A stretch of DNA of 64,000 nucleotides from JAAZMI01 sp050948785 (GTDB lineage Bacteria > Bacillota > Dethiobacteria > DTU022 > UBA8154), in the NCBI GenBank assembly GCA_050948785.1, contig JBMNEM010000005.1, forward strand, positions 186,001 to 250,000. The letters run 5' to 3'. Made by a program: the position numbers and the translations under genes. Below, in pieces: positions 8,893-16,954 of this stretch (the stretch's first letter is position 1; the number at the start of each line of letters is the position of its first letter). Under the pieces are notes generated by a model. The model saw only the letters and a list, made by a program, of their open reading frames with translations. It was not told the DNA's origin and searched no databases.

Positions 8893-9384
8893 CCAGCCGC
8901 GGGGACGGACCTCGTGGTTGGAAAGCGCAAAACAGGCACCAACCGCGGGGACGGACCTCGTGGTTGGGAGAGCAGAACAGGCACCAGCCGCGGGGACGGA
9001 CCTCGTGGTTGGGGAGAGCAGAACAGGCACCAGCCGCGGGGACGGACCTCGTGGTTGGGGAGAGCAGAACAGGCACCAGCCGCGGGGACGGACCTCGTGG
9101 TTGGGGAGAGCAGAACAGGCACCAGCCGCGGGGACGGACCTCGTGGTTGGGGAGAGCAGAACAGGCACCAGCCGCGGGGACGGACCTCGTGGTTGGGGAG
9201 AGCAGAACAGGCACCAGCCGCGGGGACGGACCTCGTGGTTGGGGAGAGCAGAACAGGCACCAGCCGCGGGGACGGACCTCGTGGTTGGGGAGAGCAGAAC
9301 AGGCACCAGCCGCGGGCGACCGGCCACCTCGTGGTTGGGGAGAGCAGAACAGGCACCAGCCGCGGGGACGGACCTCGTGGTTGG
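8893..9384 (-). repeat. tandem REP array, 11 units of 46 bp
   Basis: Eleven head-to-tail copies of the palindrome (CCAGCCGCGGGG, centre, CCTCGTGGTTGG) alternate with a near-invariant 17-base spacer containing GAGAGCAGAACAGG. The period is 46 bp. Unit 1 has a divergent spacer (AAAGCGCAAAACAGG), unit 10 has an indel (GGGCGACCGGCCACC), and the rest are almost identical, pointing to recent expansion or homogenisation. The array spans the gap between guaB and the pyruvate-kinase-domain gene. It is open in several frames, giving spurious PRGW-rich ORFs. Confidence 0.95.
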
Positions 9385-9517
9385 AGGCTGGCCCCTAACT
9401 GGGCCCAGTAGAATGTGTCAATGAGCGCGTAATCCAGCAAAGAACAGCGACGTGACAGCCGGGTCCTGGAGCGGGCCGCCATGAAAAACGCCACAAAGGT
9501 TTGCCAAACGGCTTTGG

Positions 9518-10063
9518 TTACTTTTCGCGCGGCATGCAGATTATTTCTTTGACTACGGTCTTAAAAAAATCGTTGGAGTGGGCGGGAACAATCACACAGG
9601 CAGCATCGCCCCCCCTGGCACTGCCGGCAACGGAGATGATTTCCTCCCCATAGGGGATGAGCCCGGCATCCAGGGCCATGGAGGCAATTTCAATGCAGAC
9701 TTTTACCCCCTGCCCGAACATACGCAGCGCAGAGGCGATAATCTCGGCAGGGTACACCCCGCCAAACTGCAGCCGGAGAGCCCTGTCCACCCCGGCCAGG
9801 AGGTGCGTCGTGGTCAGAACCTGCGCACCTTTTTCCTGCAGCTCCTGCCTTTTTTCCAGTGTCATTTCATTTTCGCCGGGAGCGGCAAAACCAACATGAT
9901 GCGTAACGCAGACCACCTGGACACCCTGATCCAGAAATTTTCCCGCTGTTTCCCCGCTGTTGGAAGCAACAACAAGATGTTTGATGCCCAATTCCCGGGC
10001 GCGATCCAGCGCCGCTTTGACGGTGGAAGCCGTATTCTGCGGTCCCTTTTTTTCCCAGAGCAA
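9518..10063 (-). CDS. pyruvate kinase alpha/beta (C-terminal) domain protein
   Basis: This 181-residue stand-alone protein resembles the C-terminal alpha/beta domain of pyruvate kinase: KHLVVASNSGETAGKFLD near 28, THHVGF near 54 and a C-terminal ACVIVPAHSNDFF. It has no TIM barrel, so it is unlikely to be a kinase; the family is a conserved clostridial protein of unknown function, possibly binding a phosphorylated ligand. The TTG start is decided by AAGGAGGG 8 bases upstream. It appears to be a single-gene unit. Confidence 0.75.
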   Translation of the reverse strand: MLWEKKGPQNTASTVKAALDRARELGIKHLVVASNSGETAGKFLDQGVQVVCVTHHVGFAAPGENEMTLEKRQELQEKGAQVLTTTHLLAGVDRALRLQFGGVYPAEIIASALRMFGQGVKVCIEIASMALDAGLIPYGEEIISVAGSARGGDAACVIVPAHSNDFFKTVVKEIICMPREK

Positions 10064-10126
10064 TAAAATCCCTCCTTCCTTTCCGGTGTGATACTTATTT
10101 TACTACAAAAACCCACTTGTTCCAAG

Positions 10127-10972
10127 TTATTCAGCTGCAGTTGCCGGATCGTGGCTGTTAATACGGGAAAAGCCCCAGCCGTTCCATTTCCACAGAGTCA
10201 CTTCCCTTTTTCCAGGGTCAGTGTAACTGCCCTCGATAACCACCAGTTCGTTTTCGCCATCGCCGTCAAGGTCGAGCAGGGCAGCCCAGTAGTTGGGACA
10301 ATCGAGGTTGGAAGACTGCCATACCGGTTTGCAATGCCCTTCTGCCAGCTTGAAAATGAAGAGGTGGTTTTTAACGCTGTAATCTTCCTCTTCCACCCAA
10401 AAGGGCCTGTGGGGACCAAAGCTTCCCTCTTTCCAGACTAAAAGGTTCAACTCCGGGAGGCCATCGTTGTTAGCATCACCCAAAAAGAAATAATCCACCC
10501 ACCAATCCTCCGGTGACTGCCAGATCAGGCGGGAACCGGCATACACCGTTATAATCCCGTCCCGCAAAGTATATTTTTCCGGAATGCCGTCCCCGTCCAG
10601 GTCGCATCTCCGGCTCTGCACCAGCCTGTATTCCAATAAGGGCTCCGGGTTTAGCAATCCCGCCAGGCTACCGCGAGCGGTGTCCCAGCTTTGTCCAAAC
10701 CATTGCATTTTAAGGAAAGAATAGTCCGGCTCACCGTGCCCGTCAATTTTTGGGGCCAAGTTCCGGGGGAGCACGATCTCCTCCAACACCGCCGGGCAGA
10801 AAGACTCCTGCTTTTCCGGCAGCTTCAGACGGGCCTCCCTGAAAACCGCAAAATCATGAAAAACTCCGCTGTCGCTGTGCTGCTGCAGGCCGGGCAGCAC
10901 AGCGACACAGCTCAGAAACCCCGCCAACCCCGCCACCAGCAAAAAGACCAGCACCAGCCGAGGGAATTTCAC
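10127..10972 (-). CDS. membrane-anchored or secreted FG-GAP/VCBS-like protein
   Basis: The predicted chain of about 281 residues starts at GTG 10970-10972, which overlaps the TGA of the upstream DUF3160 gene (GTGA), indicating translational coupling. A hydrophobic N-terminal segment (LVLVFLLVAGLAGFLSC) is a signal or anchor. Three Ca-binding-like loops follow: DLDGDGIPE, DANNDGLPE and DLDGDGENE, as in FG-GAP/integrin-like repeats. A longer frame to 11041 would overlap the neighbour by 73 bases and is less likely. Together with the DUF3160 lipoprotein it probably forms an extracytoplasmic pair; its function is unknown. Confidence 0.7.
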   Translation of the reverse strand: MKFPRLVLVFLLVAGLAGFLSCVAVLPGLQQHSDSGVFHDFAVFREARLKLPEKQESFCPAVLEEIVLPRNLAPKIDGHGEPDYSFLKMQWFGQSWDTARGSLAGLLNPEPLLEYRLVQSRRCDLDGDGIPEKYTLRDGIITVYAGSRLIWQSPEDWWVDYFFLGDANNDGLPELNLLVWKEGSFGPHRPFWVEEEDYSVKNHLFIFKLAEGHCKPVWQSSNLDCPNYWAALLDLDGDGENELVVIEGSYTDPGKREVTLWKWNGWGFSRINSHDPATAAE

Positions 10973-13116
10973 GGGGCAATAAAGGTTTCCGTCCACCGGG
11001 CCAGGGGCGGCACCTGATTGGAATCCAGCATCCCGTGCCATTTTTTATCCGTCAAGCGGTCCTCAAGGGGCCAGGGAAACTCATAGTGGGAATAGACGCC
11101 GCCGCGGGCGATTCTCAGGCTGCCGTCAACAGGCACCACGGCATAGATCTCAAAGATGTGCCCCGTGGCCTCTTCCAACACCTGACCGTTGGGATCCGTA
11201 GCCACATCGGCCACCAGGGCGGCCGGGTTTTCGAAGATCGCGGAGCGGTGTTCCACCCCTTTATCCCGCAGCGCCTCCATCCATAGATGCTCCAACTGCC
11301 CGCCGTAGGAGCGAATCAGGTCGTATTCGTCCTCGCTAAGCGGGAGATTGGTAAGCTCCTTTTCGGAAATGGTCTTTAAAGAGAGGGCAAGCTGCTCCAG
11401 CCGCGCCAGGCTCTCCCCGTCTTTATCGCTCAAAAGATCCCGGGACGCAAGCCCCTCCCGTGTCATCTTCACCAGTGCCGCCAGACGGGCATAAAGATGT
11501 GGATTCGGCTCCACATACCCGCGATCATCCACTTCTTCCCCGCCGCCGCCCATTTCCGCGTAACTCTGTTTGGCATAAAGGATGGTATCGTGCTTGAGCT
11601 CGGTCCAACTGCCCAAAAAGGTGTTCAGGTCTTTCCTGGCCCAGGCCTGGCCGCGCATAAAGGAGGGAAACCCCTCCCCTTTCTCCCCGAGCAGAGAATC
11701 AAGGCTGTAAAGCCAGCCCCAGTACAGGTTCTGGACCCAGGTTTCTTGATCCAGGCCGGCGATAAATTCCCGCAGTTTGCTCATATTATCGGTATAGCCC
11801 GCATAATCCGTTTCCCCCGCCGCCTCCAGTATGGCATAAGCCTCCTCGGAACCCATGGCTGCGGGGATGTCCAGAGCCTTGGGCAGCATTCTCCTTTCAT
11901 CCCGGCTGTTTTCTTTCACTTCGCGGTAAACCAATCGCTGAAAAACAGCGGCATCCAGAGTAAAGCGCTGCCCCATAAAGCGAAAGCCCTTAATTTCCCT
12001 CTCGCGGTCGGGCTGTATTTCTTCTTCAAAGATGGGAACGGAGTTTATGGCCGGGGGCTCCAACTTTGCTGCCGCCTCCCTGAAGGCCTCCCATTTCTCC
12101 CCGCCGGAAACCACCTCCGTAAGCCCCAACTCAGCACCATAGATTTTATCCAGCAGTTCTCGGTACTGCAAAGAAGACAGATCATCGCTCCTACCCACAA
12201 AGAAACAGGTGGGCTGATATATTCTATCCCATCTGCACCCGTTGTCACCTTCAGCAAGGGCCAGCGTCATTAAAACAGCGGATTTGGTTTCGTCCTCGCT
12301 TTTCAACCGGAAGGTCATGCGCCCGTACCACATCATGGCCTTGAAATATGATTGCAGCAGTTCGTCTTGATCGTAGTGGCCCCGGGGAATATACTGGGTG
12401 TAATCTTCCTGCAGTGCCTCCGGATCCTTCAGGTTCTGCCCCATATTCATGAGGGGGGAATCCTGGATCGCGGCGCGACCCTCGATCAGCTTGAGCTCTT
12501 CTGCCACCACCTTCTTTACCGGCTTGGGGATAGGCATCTTCGGGTCCAACAGCCTCCCTGCCACGGCAAAAAACCCCATGTTCCTTTTGGCAGCATTCTC
12601 CCAGCTGCTGCCCCTGAGCGCGGCATACTGCCTTTCGGACTCGGAGAGCATAGCCGCCGTAAGCTCCTTTAACTCCGGCGCCAGTTTTTCCTTTTCCGTC
12701 ACCCGCAACAAATGGCTGAAGAACAAGTGGTAGTTGTGCAGCATGGAGTCCGTCGTGATCAAGCTGGGCACCGGCTGATAACGGTTAATTTCATAGAGCC
12801 AGAAAAACTCCCGGAAATGTTGGCCTGGCACCACCACAAAGCCATTTTCCACCAACAACCGCTCCGCCTCCGGGGAGAAGCTGAACATCTCCCTGTTGGT
12901 TATGTTGCCCAGCCCGGGCTCTACCTCATAGGGCTTTACCGCCGGCATAAAATTCACCGGCTCCTCTTGATAAGCAGCAAATTCCAGAGCCAGATCCAAC
13001 GGTGGGGTAACCTTACCTTTGATCGGATCTTTGGAGCTCCCGCCACAACCCGCCACAGCAGTGAACAAAAATACTAGACAGATCGCCCATATACAGAATT
13101 TTTCTTTTCTTTGCAC
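10969..13116 (-). CDS. DUF3160 lipoprotein
   Basis: This 715-residue protein has a type II signal peptide with lipobox VAGC (Cys at about 23), so it should be a lipoprotein on the outer face of the membrane. The body matches the DUF3160 family, including FVVVPGQHFREFFWLYE, LITTDSMLHNYHLFFSHLL and the C-terminal VYSHYEFPWP block. The GTG start has AAAGGGGGAA about 8 bases upstream. Its stop overlaps the start of the FG-GAP-like gene. The family has no established biochemical role. Confidence 0.8.
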   Translation of the reverse strand: MQRKEKFCIWAICLVFLFTAVAGCGGSSKDPIKGKVTPPLDLALEFAAYQEEPVNFMPAVKPYEVEPGLGNITNREMFSFSPEAERLLVENGFVVVPGQHFREFFWLYEINRYQPVPSLITTDSMLHNYHLFFSHLLRVTEKEKLAPELKELTAAMLSESERQYAALRGSSWENAAKRNMGFFAVAGRLLDPKMPIPKPVKKVVAEELKLIEGRAAIQDSPLMNMGQNLKDPEALQEDYTQYIPRGHYDQDELLQSYFKAMMWYGRMTFRLKSEDETKSAVLMTLALAEGDNGCRWDRIYQPTCFFVGRSDDLSSLQYRELLDKIYGAELGLTEVVSGGEKWEAFREAAAKLEPPAINSVPIFEEEIQPDREREIKGFRFMGQRFTLDAAVFQRLVYREVKENSRDERRMLPKALDIPAAMGSEEAYAILEAAGETDYAGYTDNMSKLREFIAGLDQETWVQNLYWGWLYSLDSLLGEKGEGFPSFMRGQAWARKDLNTFLGSWTELKHDTILYAKQSYAEMGGGGEEVDDRGYVEPNPHLYARLAALVKMTREGLASRDLLSDKDGESLARLEQLALSLKTISEKELTNLPLSEDEYDLIRSYGGQLEHLWMEALRDKGVEHRSAIFENPAALVADVATDPNGQVLEEATGHIFEIYAVVPVDGSLRIARGGVYSHYEFPWPLEDRLTDKKWHGMLDSNQVPPLARWTETFIAP

Positions 13117-13203
13117 CGGAAATATTCCCCCTTTAAGAGTCTTGGCTTGGGTGCACCGCCTTTAATTGATCAGACGCCAGCAACCATCATTTGGTTCCCG
13201 GCA

Positions 13204-13267
13204 CCAACCGCGGGGACGGGCCTCGTGGTTGGGCACCGCCAGCCGCGGGGACGGACCTCGTTGTTGG
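13204..13267 (-). repeat. two REP palindromes downstream of the RAYT gene
   Basis: Full copies lie at 13204-13232 (arms CCAACCGCGGGG and CCTCGTGGTTGG) and 13239-13267 (arms CCAGCCGCGGGG and CCTCGTTGTTGG), same orientation, 6-7 bases apart. They lie between the transposase stop (13331) and the DUF3160 start. Confidence 0.85.
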
Positions 13268-13330
13268 GGGCTGGCTTGTAGCTGGAGCGCTGCTGGAAAA
13301 CTCCATAGAACCCATAGTATTGGGCAGCCC

Positions 13331-14110
13331 CTAAACAGAAGTAGTCTTTTTGATTAATTTATTTATGGCCCACCTGCCAATTCCTGTTATTCTACTAATC
13401 TGCCGTAAGGATAAACCTTCCGCCGTGAGCCGTTTCAAATATTTACTTTGTTTTTCTTTGTTTAGATTCTGCAGTTCTTTACAGTGTTTTATCTGGCAAA
13501 TACCTTTGATTAATTCTATGGCTTCCTCATCATTTAATTTCCTCTTTTCATCAATATCCAGAAATGGGTTTTCTTCTTCAAGAGCATGAAACGCCTTAAA
13601 TTGCTCCAAAGCTTTTTCTTTGTCTTTATGGAAAATTTCTAACGCCAAATCTGTTTCGACAAACCTGCAGCGGCCAATATATTCCCTATAACTGCTCCAT
13701 GGATAGTCAGCCATTTCATTACTCAACCCGGCTTTGACCGGATTTTTATGAATGTAGCGAAGAACAGCTAAAAAGTAACGGTCATCTTCTACAACCTCAC
13801 TTTTATAGCGACCCTGAAAGAGGTGACCACACCGTTCATATTTCTGATTATACCAATAAACATAGCTGGCTCCGATGCGCTGCATGACAATACTCAAATC
13901 TTCCTTTTCTTCCTTGATTAATAAATGAACATGGTTGCCCATCAAACAATAAGCATATAGCTTGAACCCACTTTTTTCTTGACACGCTCCCAATGTCTGC
14001 ATAAATTTTCCAGCATCTTCTTTATCTTCAAAAATAGTTTGCCTGTTTATCCCCCGTAAAAGCACATGATAAATGCCTGTCCCGCTTTTTTCCCTTACTG
14101 TTCTCGACAT
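13331..14110 (-). CDS. REP-associated tyrosine transposase (RAYT, IS200-like Y1 HUH fold)
   Basis: The first 145 residues are a Y1 HUH transposase domain: GIYHVLLRGINRQTIF near 12, the metal-binding HxH in GNHVHLLI (His60, His62), GHLFQGRYKS near 95 and RYFLAVLRYIHKNPVKAGL near 111, which supplies the candidate catalytic Tyr (112 or 119) and the RAYT-type NPVKAG signature. A C-terminal extension of about 110 residues ends in a helix-turn-helix (LSLRQISRITGIGRWAINK). The ATG has GGGGGTGG upstream. There is no IS200-type terminal structure; REP palindromes lie on both sides (13204-13267 and 14157-14185). RAYTs nick and rejoin DNA at their cognate REP hairpins; whether this one acts on the local palindrome is inference. 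Confidence 0.85.
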   Translation of the reverse strand: MSRTVREKSGTGIYHVLLRGINRQTIFEDKEDAGKFMQTLGACQEKSGFKLYAYCLMGNHVHLLIKEEKEDLSIVMQRIGASYVYWYNQKYERCGHLFQGRYKSEVVEDDRYFLAVLRYIHKNPVKAGLSNEMADYPWSSYREYIGRCRFVETDLALEIFHKDKEKALEQFKAFHALEEENPFLDIDEKRKLNDEEAIELIKGICQIKHCKELQNLNKEKQSKYLKRLTAEGLSLRQISRITGIGRWAINKLIKKTTSV

Positions 14111-14156
14111 AATTTTCCACCCCCGTCTGATTATACTATATTAGGGAGTGTTTTCA

Positions 14157-14185
14157 CCAGCCACGGGGACAGTCCCCGCGGTTGC
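14157..14185 (+). repeat. REP palindrome upstream of the RAYT gene
   Basis: One copy with arms CCAGCCACGGGG and CCCCGCGGTTGC around ACAGT, 47 bases upstream of the transposase start. It is one of the most symmetrical copies in the window. Confidence 0.8.
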
Positions 14186-14196
14186 ACCTGCACCTG

Positions 14197-14368
14197 CACC
14201 TGAACACCTGAGAAATCAACTTATTCCAAATCTATTTCCGGTATTTACGGGAAAAAACCCTGACGTTCCATTTGTACAGGAGTTGGAGAAATAGCAACAT
14301 TAAACAACAGAAGCATTGACAGGTCAAAATTCGCCAATGCTTCCTTTTTATTAACCAAACCACCTGGC
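14197..14368 (+). repeat. segment P, copy 1 (duplicated at 15475-15639)
   Basis: This non-coding stretch of about 170 bases recurs with few differences at 15475-15639; copy 2 lacks 8 bases (TCCGGTAT). It holds a hairpin GAAGCATTG/CAATGCTTC (14310-14343) followed by CTTTTTA, a plausible plus-strand terminator. No gene ends here on the plus strand. A REP palindrome follows directly. Confidence 0.75.
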
Positions 14369-14407
14369 CAACCACAAGGACCGTCCCCGCGGTTGGTGCC
14401 CGCGGTT
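14368..14407 (+). repeat. REP palindrome plus extra half-arm
   Basis: A full copy at 14368-14396 (arms CCAACCACAAGG and CCCCGCGGTTGG) with a further CCCGCGGTTGG right arm to 14409. It abuts the 3' end of vapC. Confidence 0.8.
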
Positions 14408-14411
14408 GGCC

Positions 14412-14849
14412 TTAGTTAATGTTGTAAAACTCTATACCCAAATCCTTATTGTCCCATTGATTATCAGCACCTACCATGGCACAACCTGAAACTTTAGCCG
14501 AAGAAATTATTAACGCATCCGGCATTTTTAAGCCTGTTTTACTCCTTATTTTAGCTGCTTCCATAGCTATGGTTTTATCTATGTCAACCAAAGAGAGGTT
14601 AGGAAAAGTATTCAAAAACCTTGTTATCCTATCAATCAGCAGGTTATTGCGGAGTTTCATCGGTTTAACCAGAATCTCTGCTGCCGTAACAACCGATATA
14701 AATCCCTTTGCTTTTCCTTTTTCAACAATAGAGAATACGTCTTTGGAAATGTTCCCAAATATTTCATTTCCTTCTAAAAAATAAATAACTATATTTGTAT
14801 CTATCATAACTTTTTTCTTTTTTATTAGTTCTTCAATAATAGACCTCAA
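14412..14849 (-). CDS. vapC: VapC-type PIN-domain toxin
   Basis: This 145-residue PIN ribonuclease has the acidic metal-binding set: Asp17 (MIDTN), Glu58 (TAAEIL), Asp111 (MPDALI) and Asp129 (GADNQW). VapC toxins cleave tRNA or rRNA when freed from antitoxin. The TTG start (14847-14849) overlaps the antitoxin stop (TTGA), so the two are coupled. The pair is AT-rich relative to its surroundings and lies between two REP palindromes, suggesting later acquisition. Confidence 0.85.
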   Translation of the reverse strand: MRSIIEELIKKKKVMIDTNIVIYFLEGNEIFGNISKDVFSIVEKGKAKGFISVVTAAEILVKPMKLRNNLLIDRITRFLNTFPNLSLVDIDKTIAMEAAKIRSKTGLKMPDALIISSAKVSGCAMVGADNQWDNKDLGIEFYNIN

Positions 14850-15085
14850 TCCCAGGATCCCCTCTCATCCTGGACATAGGCATCAATTTCCTCAACAGTT
14901 TTGCCGTATGTCCCTTTAGCCATACCGTAATAATGCTCCACATAGTTTTCCGGTTCGGGAGTGATGATAATCTTGCCATCTGCTATCTCCATAATTAGTC
15001 TACTTCCTTTTTTTACATTTAGTTTGCGGCAGATTTCTATAGGTATGGTAACTTGGTTTTTACTAGACACCTTTACGCTATGCAT
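14846..15085 (-). CDS. vapB: AbrB/MazE/SpoVT-like antitoxin (VapB)
   Basis: The 79-residue protein starts with a swapped-hairpin AbrB DNA-binding fold (VKVSSKNQVTIPIEICRKL, then GSRLIMEIADGKIIITPE). Its C-terminal part, YGMAKGTYGKTVEEIDAYV, is the usual toxin-neutralising tail. It is upstream of and overlaps vapC, as in type II pairs, and would autoregulate the operon. A GGAGG-like ribosome binding site precedes the ATG. Confidence 0.85.
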   Translation of the reverse strand: MHSVKVSSKNQVTIPIEICRKLNVKKGSRLIMEIADGKIIITPEPENYVEHYYGMAKGTYGKTVEEIDAYVQDERGSWD

Positions 15086-15219
15086 CCCTTCCTTACCTCC
15101 CTTGAATATTCCTTACATTTATATTATAGGCTTATATTGATGATTTATCAATGAATAAACGGAAACAGTGTGCCAATATTTCGCGGGCAAACTTCCTCTT
15201 TCCGGAAAAATTTCTATAG

Positions 15220-15248
15220 CCAGCGGCGGGGACCGTCCCCGCGGTTGG
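15220..15248 (+). repeat. REP palindrome upstream of vapBC
   Basis: The copy has arms CCAGCGGCGGGG and CCCCGCGGTTGG around ACCGT. The remaining sequence between the vapB start and this copy (15086-15219) shows no gene. Confidence 0.8.
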
Positions 15249-15256
15249 TACACCGC

Positions 15257-15434
15257 CCAAGCAGCAGGCGCCCCCAACTGCCGGTGAATACGTCAATGGA
15301 CGCGCCCACCCTTTTTTTTGTAGCCAGTGGGTGTATTACCTTTTTCCCCCGGTAGAATAGTTTTTTCCAACAAACCAACACCCTTTTTTCTGTTGCCTTG
15401 CGTATGTTACCTTGCTTTAATAAACATCTGCGTG
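15257..15434 (-). repeat. segment Q, copy 1 (duplicates the 3' end of the CAP gene)
   Basis: About 178 bases nearly identical to 15732-15914. Its last 30 bases correspond to the final codons of the CAP-domain gene (the reverse complement encodes a decayed version of the MFIKAR end), so this is a severed 3' end plus downstream sequence. It also contains the ACGCGCCCACCC and CCGGTAGAATAG blocks seen in copy 2. Confidence 0.75.
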
Positions 15435-15436
15435 AA

Positions 15437-15478
15437 CAGCCACAAGGACCGTCCCCGCGGTTGGCCCCGCGGCTGCAC
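15437..15478 (+). repeat. REP palindrome plus half-arm
   Basis: A full copy at 15437-15464 (CAGCCACAAGG and CCCCGCGGTTGG arms) plus CCCCGCGGCTGC, linking segment Q copy 1 to segment P copy 2. Confidence 0.8.
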
Positions 15479-15639
15479 CTGAACACCTGAAAAATCAACT
15501 TATTCCAAGTCTATTTACGGGAAAAAACCCAGACGTTCCATTTACACAGGAGTTGGAGAAATAGCAACATTAAACAACAGAAGCATTGACAGGTCAAAAC
15601 CCGCCAATGCTCCCTTTTTATTAACCAACAACCTGGCCG
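15475..15639 (+). repeat. segment P, copy 2
   Basis: Second copy of 14197-14368, including the hairpin from 15580 (GAAGCATTG ... CAATGCT) and its CCCTTTTTA tail. No gene is seen in it. Confidence 0.75.
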
Positions 15640-15731
15640 GCCACGGGGGCTGGGGACCGTCCCCGCGGCTGGCACTGAAACCAGCCACAAGCACCGGCCA
15701 CAAGGTACATCCCCGCGGTTGCCGCGGTTGG
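15640..15731 (+). repeat. degenerate REP cluster
   Basis: Overlapping partial and full palindromes: GGCCACGGGGG with CCCCGCGGCTGG (to 15673), CCAGCCACAAG with a nested GGCCACAAGGTAC and CCCCGCGGTTG, then CCGCGGTTGGCC. It marks the junction between P copy 2 and Q copy 2. Confidence 0.7.
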
Positions 15732-15914
15732 CCAAGCAGCAGGTGCCACCAAATGCCGGTGAATACGTCAATGGACGCGCCCACCCTTTTTTTGTGGCCA
15801 GTGGGTGTGTTACCTTTTTCCCCCGGTAGAATAGTTTTTTCCAACAAACCGACACCCTTTTTTCTGTTGCCGGCGCGTGTGTTACCTTGCTTTAATAAAC
15901 ATCTGCGTGTACAT
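15732..15914 (-). repeat. segment Q, copy 2 (at the native CAP gene end)
   Basis: This is the probable original of segment Q, contiguous with the intact CAP gene. It covers the last 11 codons or so (15882-15914) plus about 150 bases downstream. Confidence 0.7.
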
Positions 15915-16676
15915 TTTTCCGTAGGGGCCGCCGTCAACAATCCCGATGCCTACATGGGTAAAATTGGGGTTGAGAATATTGGCACGATGTCCCGGACTGT
16001 TCATCAATGCCGTGTGTGCCCGGGCAACGGTTGGGGCGCCGGCCAGGTTTTCCCCGGCATAAGAGTAGGCAATGCCCGCTTTCTGCATCATCTCAAAAGG
16101 CGAACCATAGGTAGGCGATTGATGCGCGAAATAATTCAGCGCGATCATGTCCTTACTTTTCAGGCGTGCCAGTTCGACCAGCCCGGTATGGATTTTCAGC
16201 TCGTTCAAACCCGCCTGCAGGCGTTCCTGGTTGACCAGTTGGAACAGCTGCTGCTCATCTGCCGTCAGCCTGGTTTCTCCCGGCTGTGGCGCCGGCTCGG
16301 GCGCCGGTTCCGGTTCGGGAAGCTGTGGCTCGGGTTCGGGCTCCGGTACAACCGGCGGCTGCTGCGGATCCGGCACCGGCTGCGGCTCGGGCTCAGGAGC
16401 CGGCTGCGGGTCAGGAACCGGAGTGGTCGGCTGCAGATTAAACCGGTAATAGAAAACAATCTTTTTACCGGCCGTACCATCCTGCCAGGGAATTTGGAAC
16501 TTGTAAACAGGCTGGGTCTCCCCCGCATTCCACACATAGCGCCCGGGAACCTCCTGGCCATTATATTTGATGGTCCAGTTTACAGTCGTGCTGGCTGCAG
16601 CCGAGGAAACGAGGGCAAACATAAATAAAAAAACAAGGGTTACCGTAAAAATTACACGTTTCTTGCTGGTAAGCAT
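15882..16676 (-). CDS. secreted CAP (SCP/PR1, YkwD-like) domain protein
   Basis: The protein has 264 residues. A signal peptide (about 1-28, VTLVFLFMFALVSSAAA) is followed by a small beta domain with VNWTIKYNGQEVPGRYVWN, then a Pro/Glu-rich linker of about 55 residues (repeated PEPEPQ), then a CAP domain from about 135: FQLVNQERLQAGL, YFAHQSPTYGSPFEMM, GENLAG and NSPGHRANILNPNFTHVGIG. These are the conserved CAP cavity His/Glu residues. The ATG has AAAGGAGAG upstream. CAP proteins of sporeformers often sit on the spore or cell surface; this role is not proven here. Confidence 0.85.
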   Translation of the reverse strand: MLTSKKRVIFTVTLVFLFMFALVSSAAASTTVNWTIKYNGQEVPGRYVWNAGETQPVYKFQIPWQDGTAGKKIVFYYRFNLQPTTPVPDPQPAPEPEPQPVPDPQQPPVVPEPEPEPQLPEPEPAPEPAPQPGETRLTADEQQLFQLVNQERLQAGLNELKIHTGLVELARLKSKDMIALNYFAHQSPTYGSPFEMMQKAGIAYSYAGENLAGAPTVARAHTALMNSPGHRANILNPNFTHVGIGIVDGGPYGKMYTQMFIKAR

Positions 16677-16954
16677 CGTCTTTAAACTCTCCTTTCATCA
16701 TCTGAAATAACGGCAGCACACGCTGACAACAACAACCTCATTATAACTTTTCTGCCATTGTTTACTCAAACTACCTATAAACGCCTGTCCTTCCTTTTTA
16801 TGCCCTCCCTTAAAAGGTAACCCAAACAAAAACTGCTACTGCTTTTTTTGAAAGTAATGTTAAAATTTGCTTGTAGGTAGCATAATTTGCCAAATTACGT
16901 CTTGCTCCCAAGTCAAACTAAACCTGGATATGGACACACGAACACAACAAACAC

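Noticed and set aside
8893..9384. CRISPR array
   Set aside because: The repeats are palindromes with 17-base spacers that are identical within the array, and no cas gene is nearby; CRISPR spacers should be unique and longer.
8807..9494. Long ORFs on both strands over the REP array (PRGW-rich proteins)
   Set aside because: They arise because 46 bp x 3 keeps frames open; they have no ribosome binding site or known family, and occur in several overlapping frames.
15511..15940. Minus-strand ORFs of 114 and 132 residues through segments P2/Q2
   Set aside because: They cross REP palindromes and duplicated non-coding DNA, and the equivalent frames in copies P1/Q1 are not conserved.
16147..16449. 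Plus-strand Gly/Ser-rich ORF opposite the CAP gene linker
   Set aside because: It is the antisense of the PEPEPQ linker and has no start signals.
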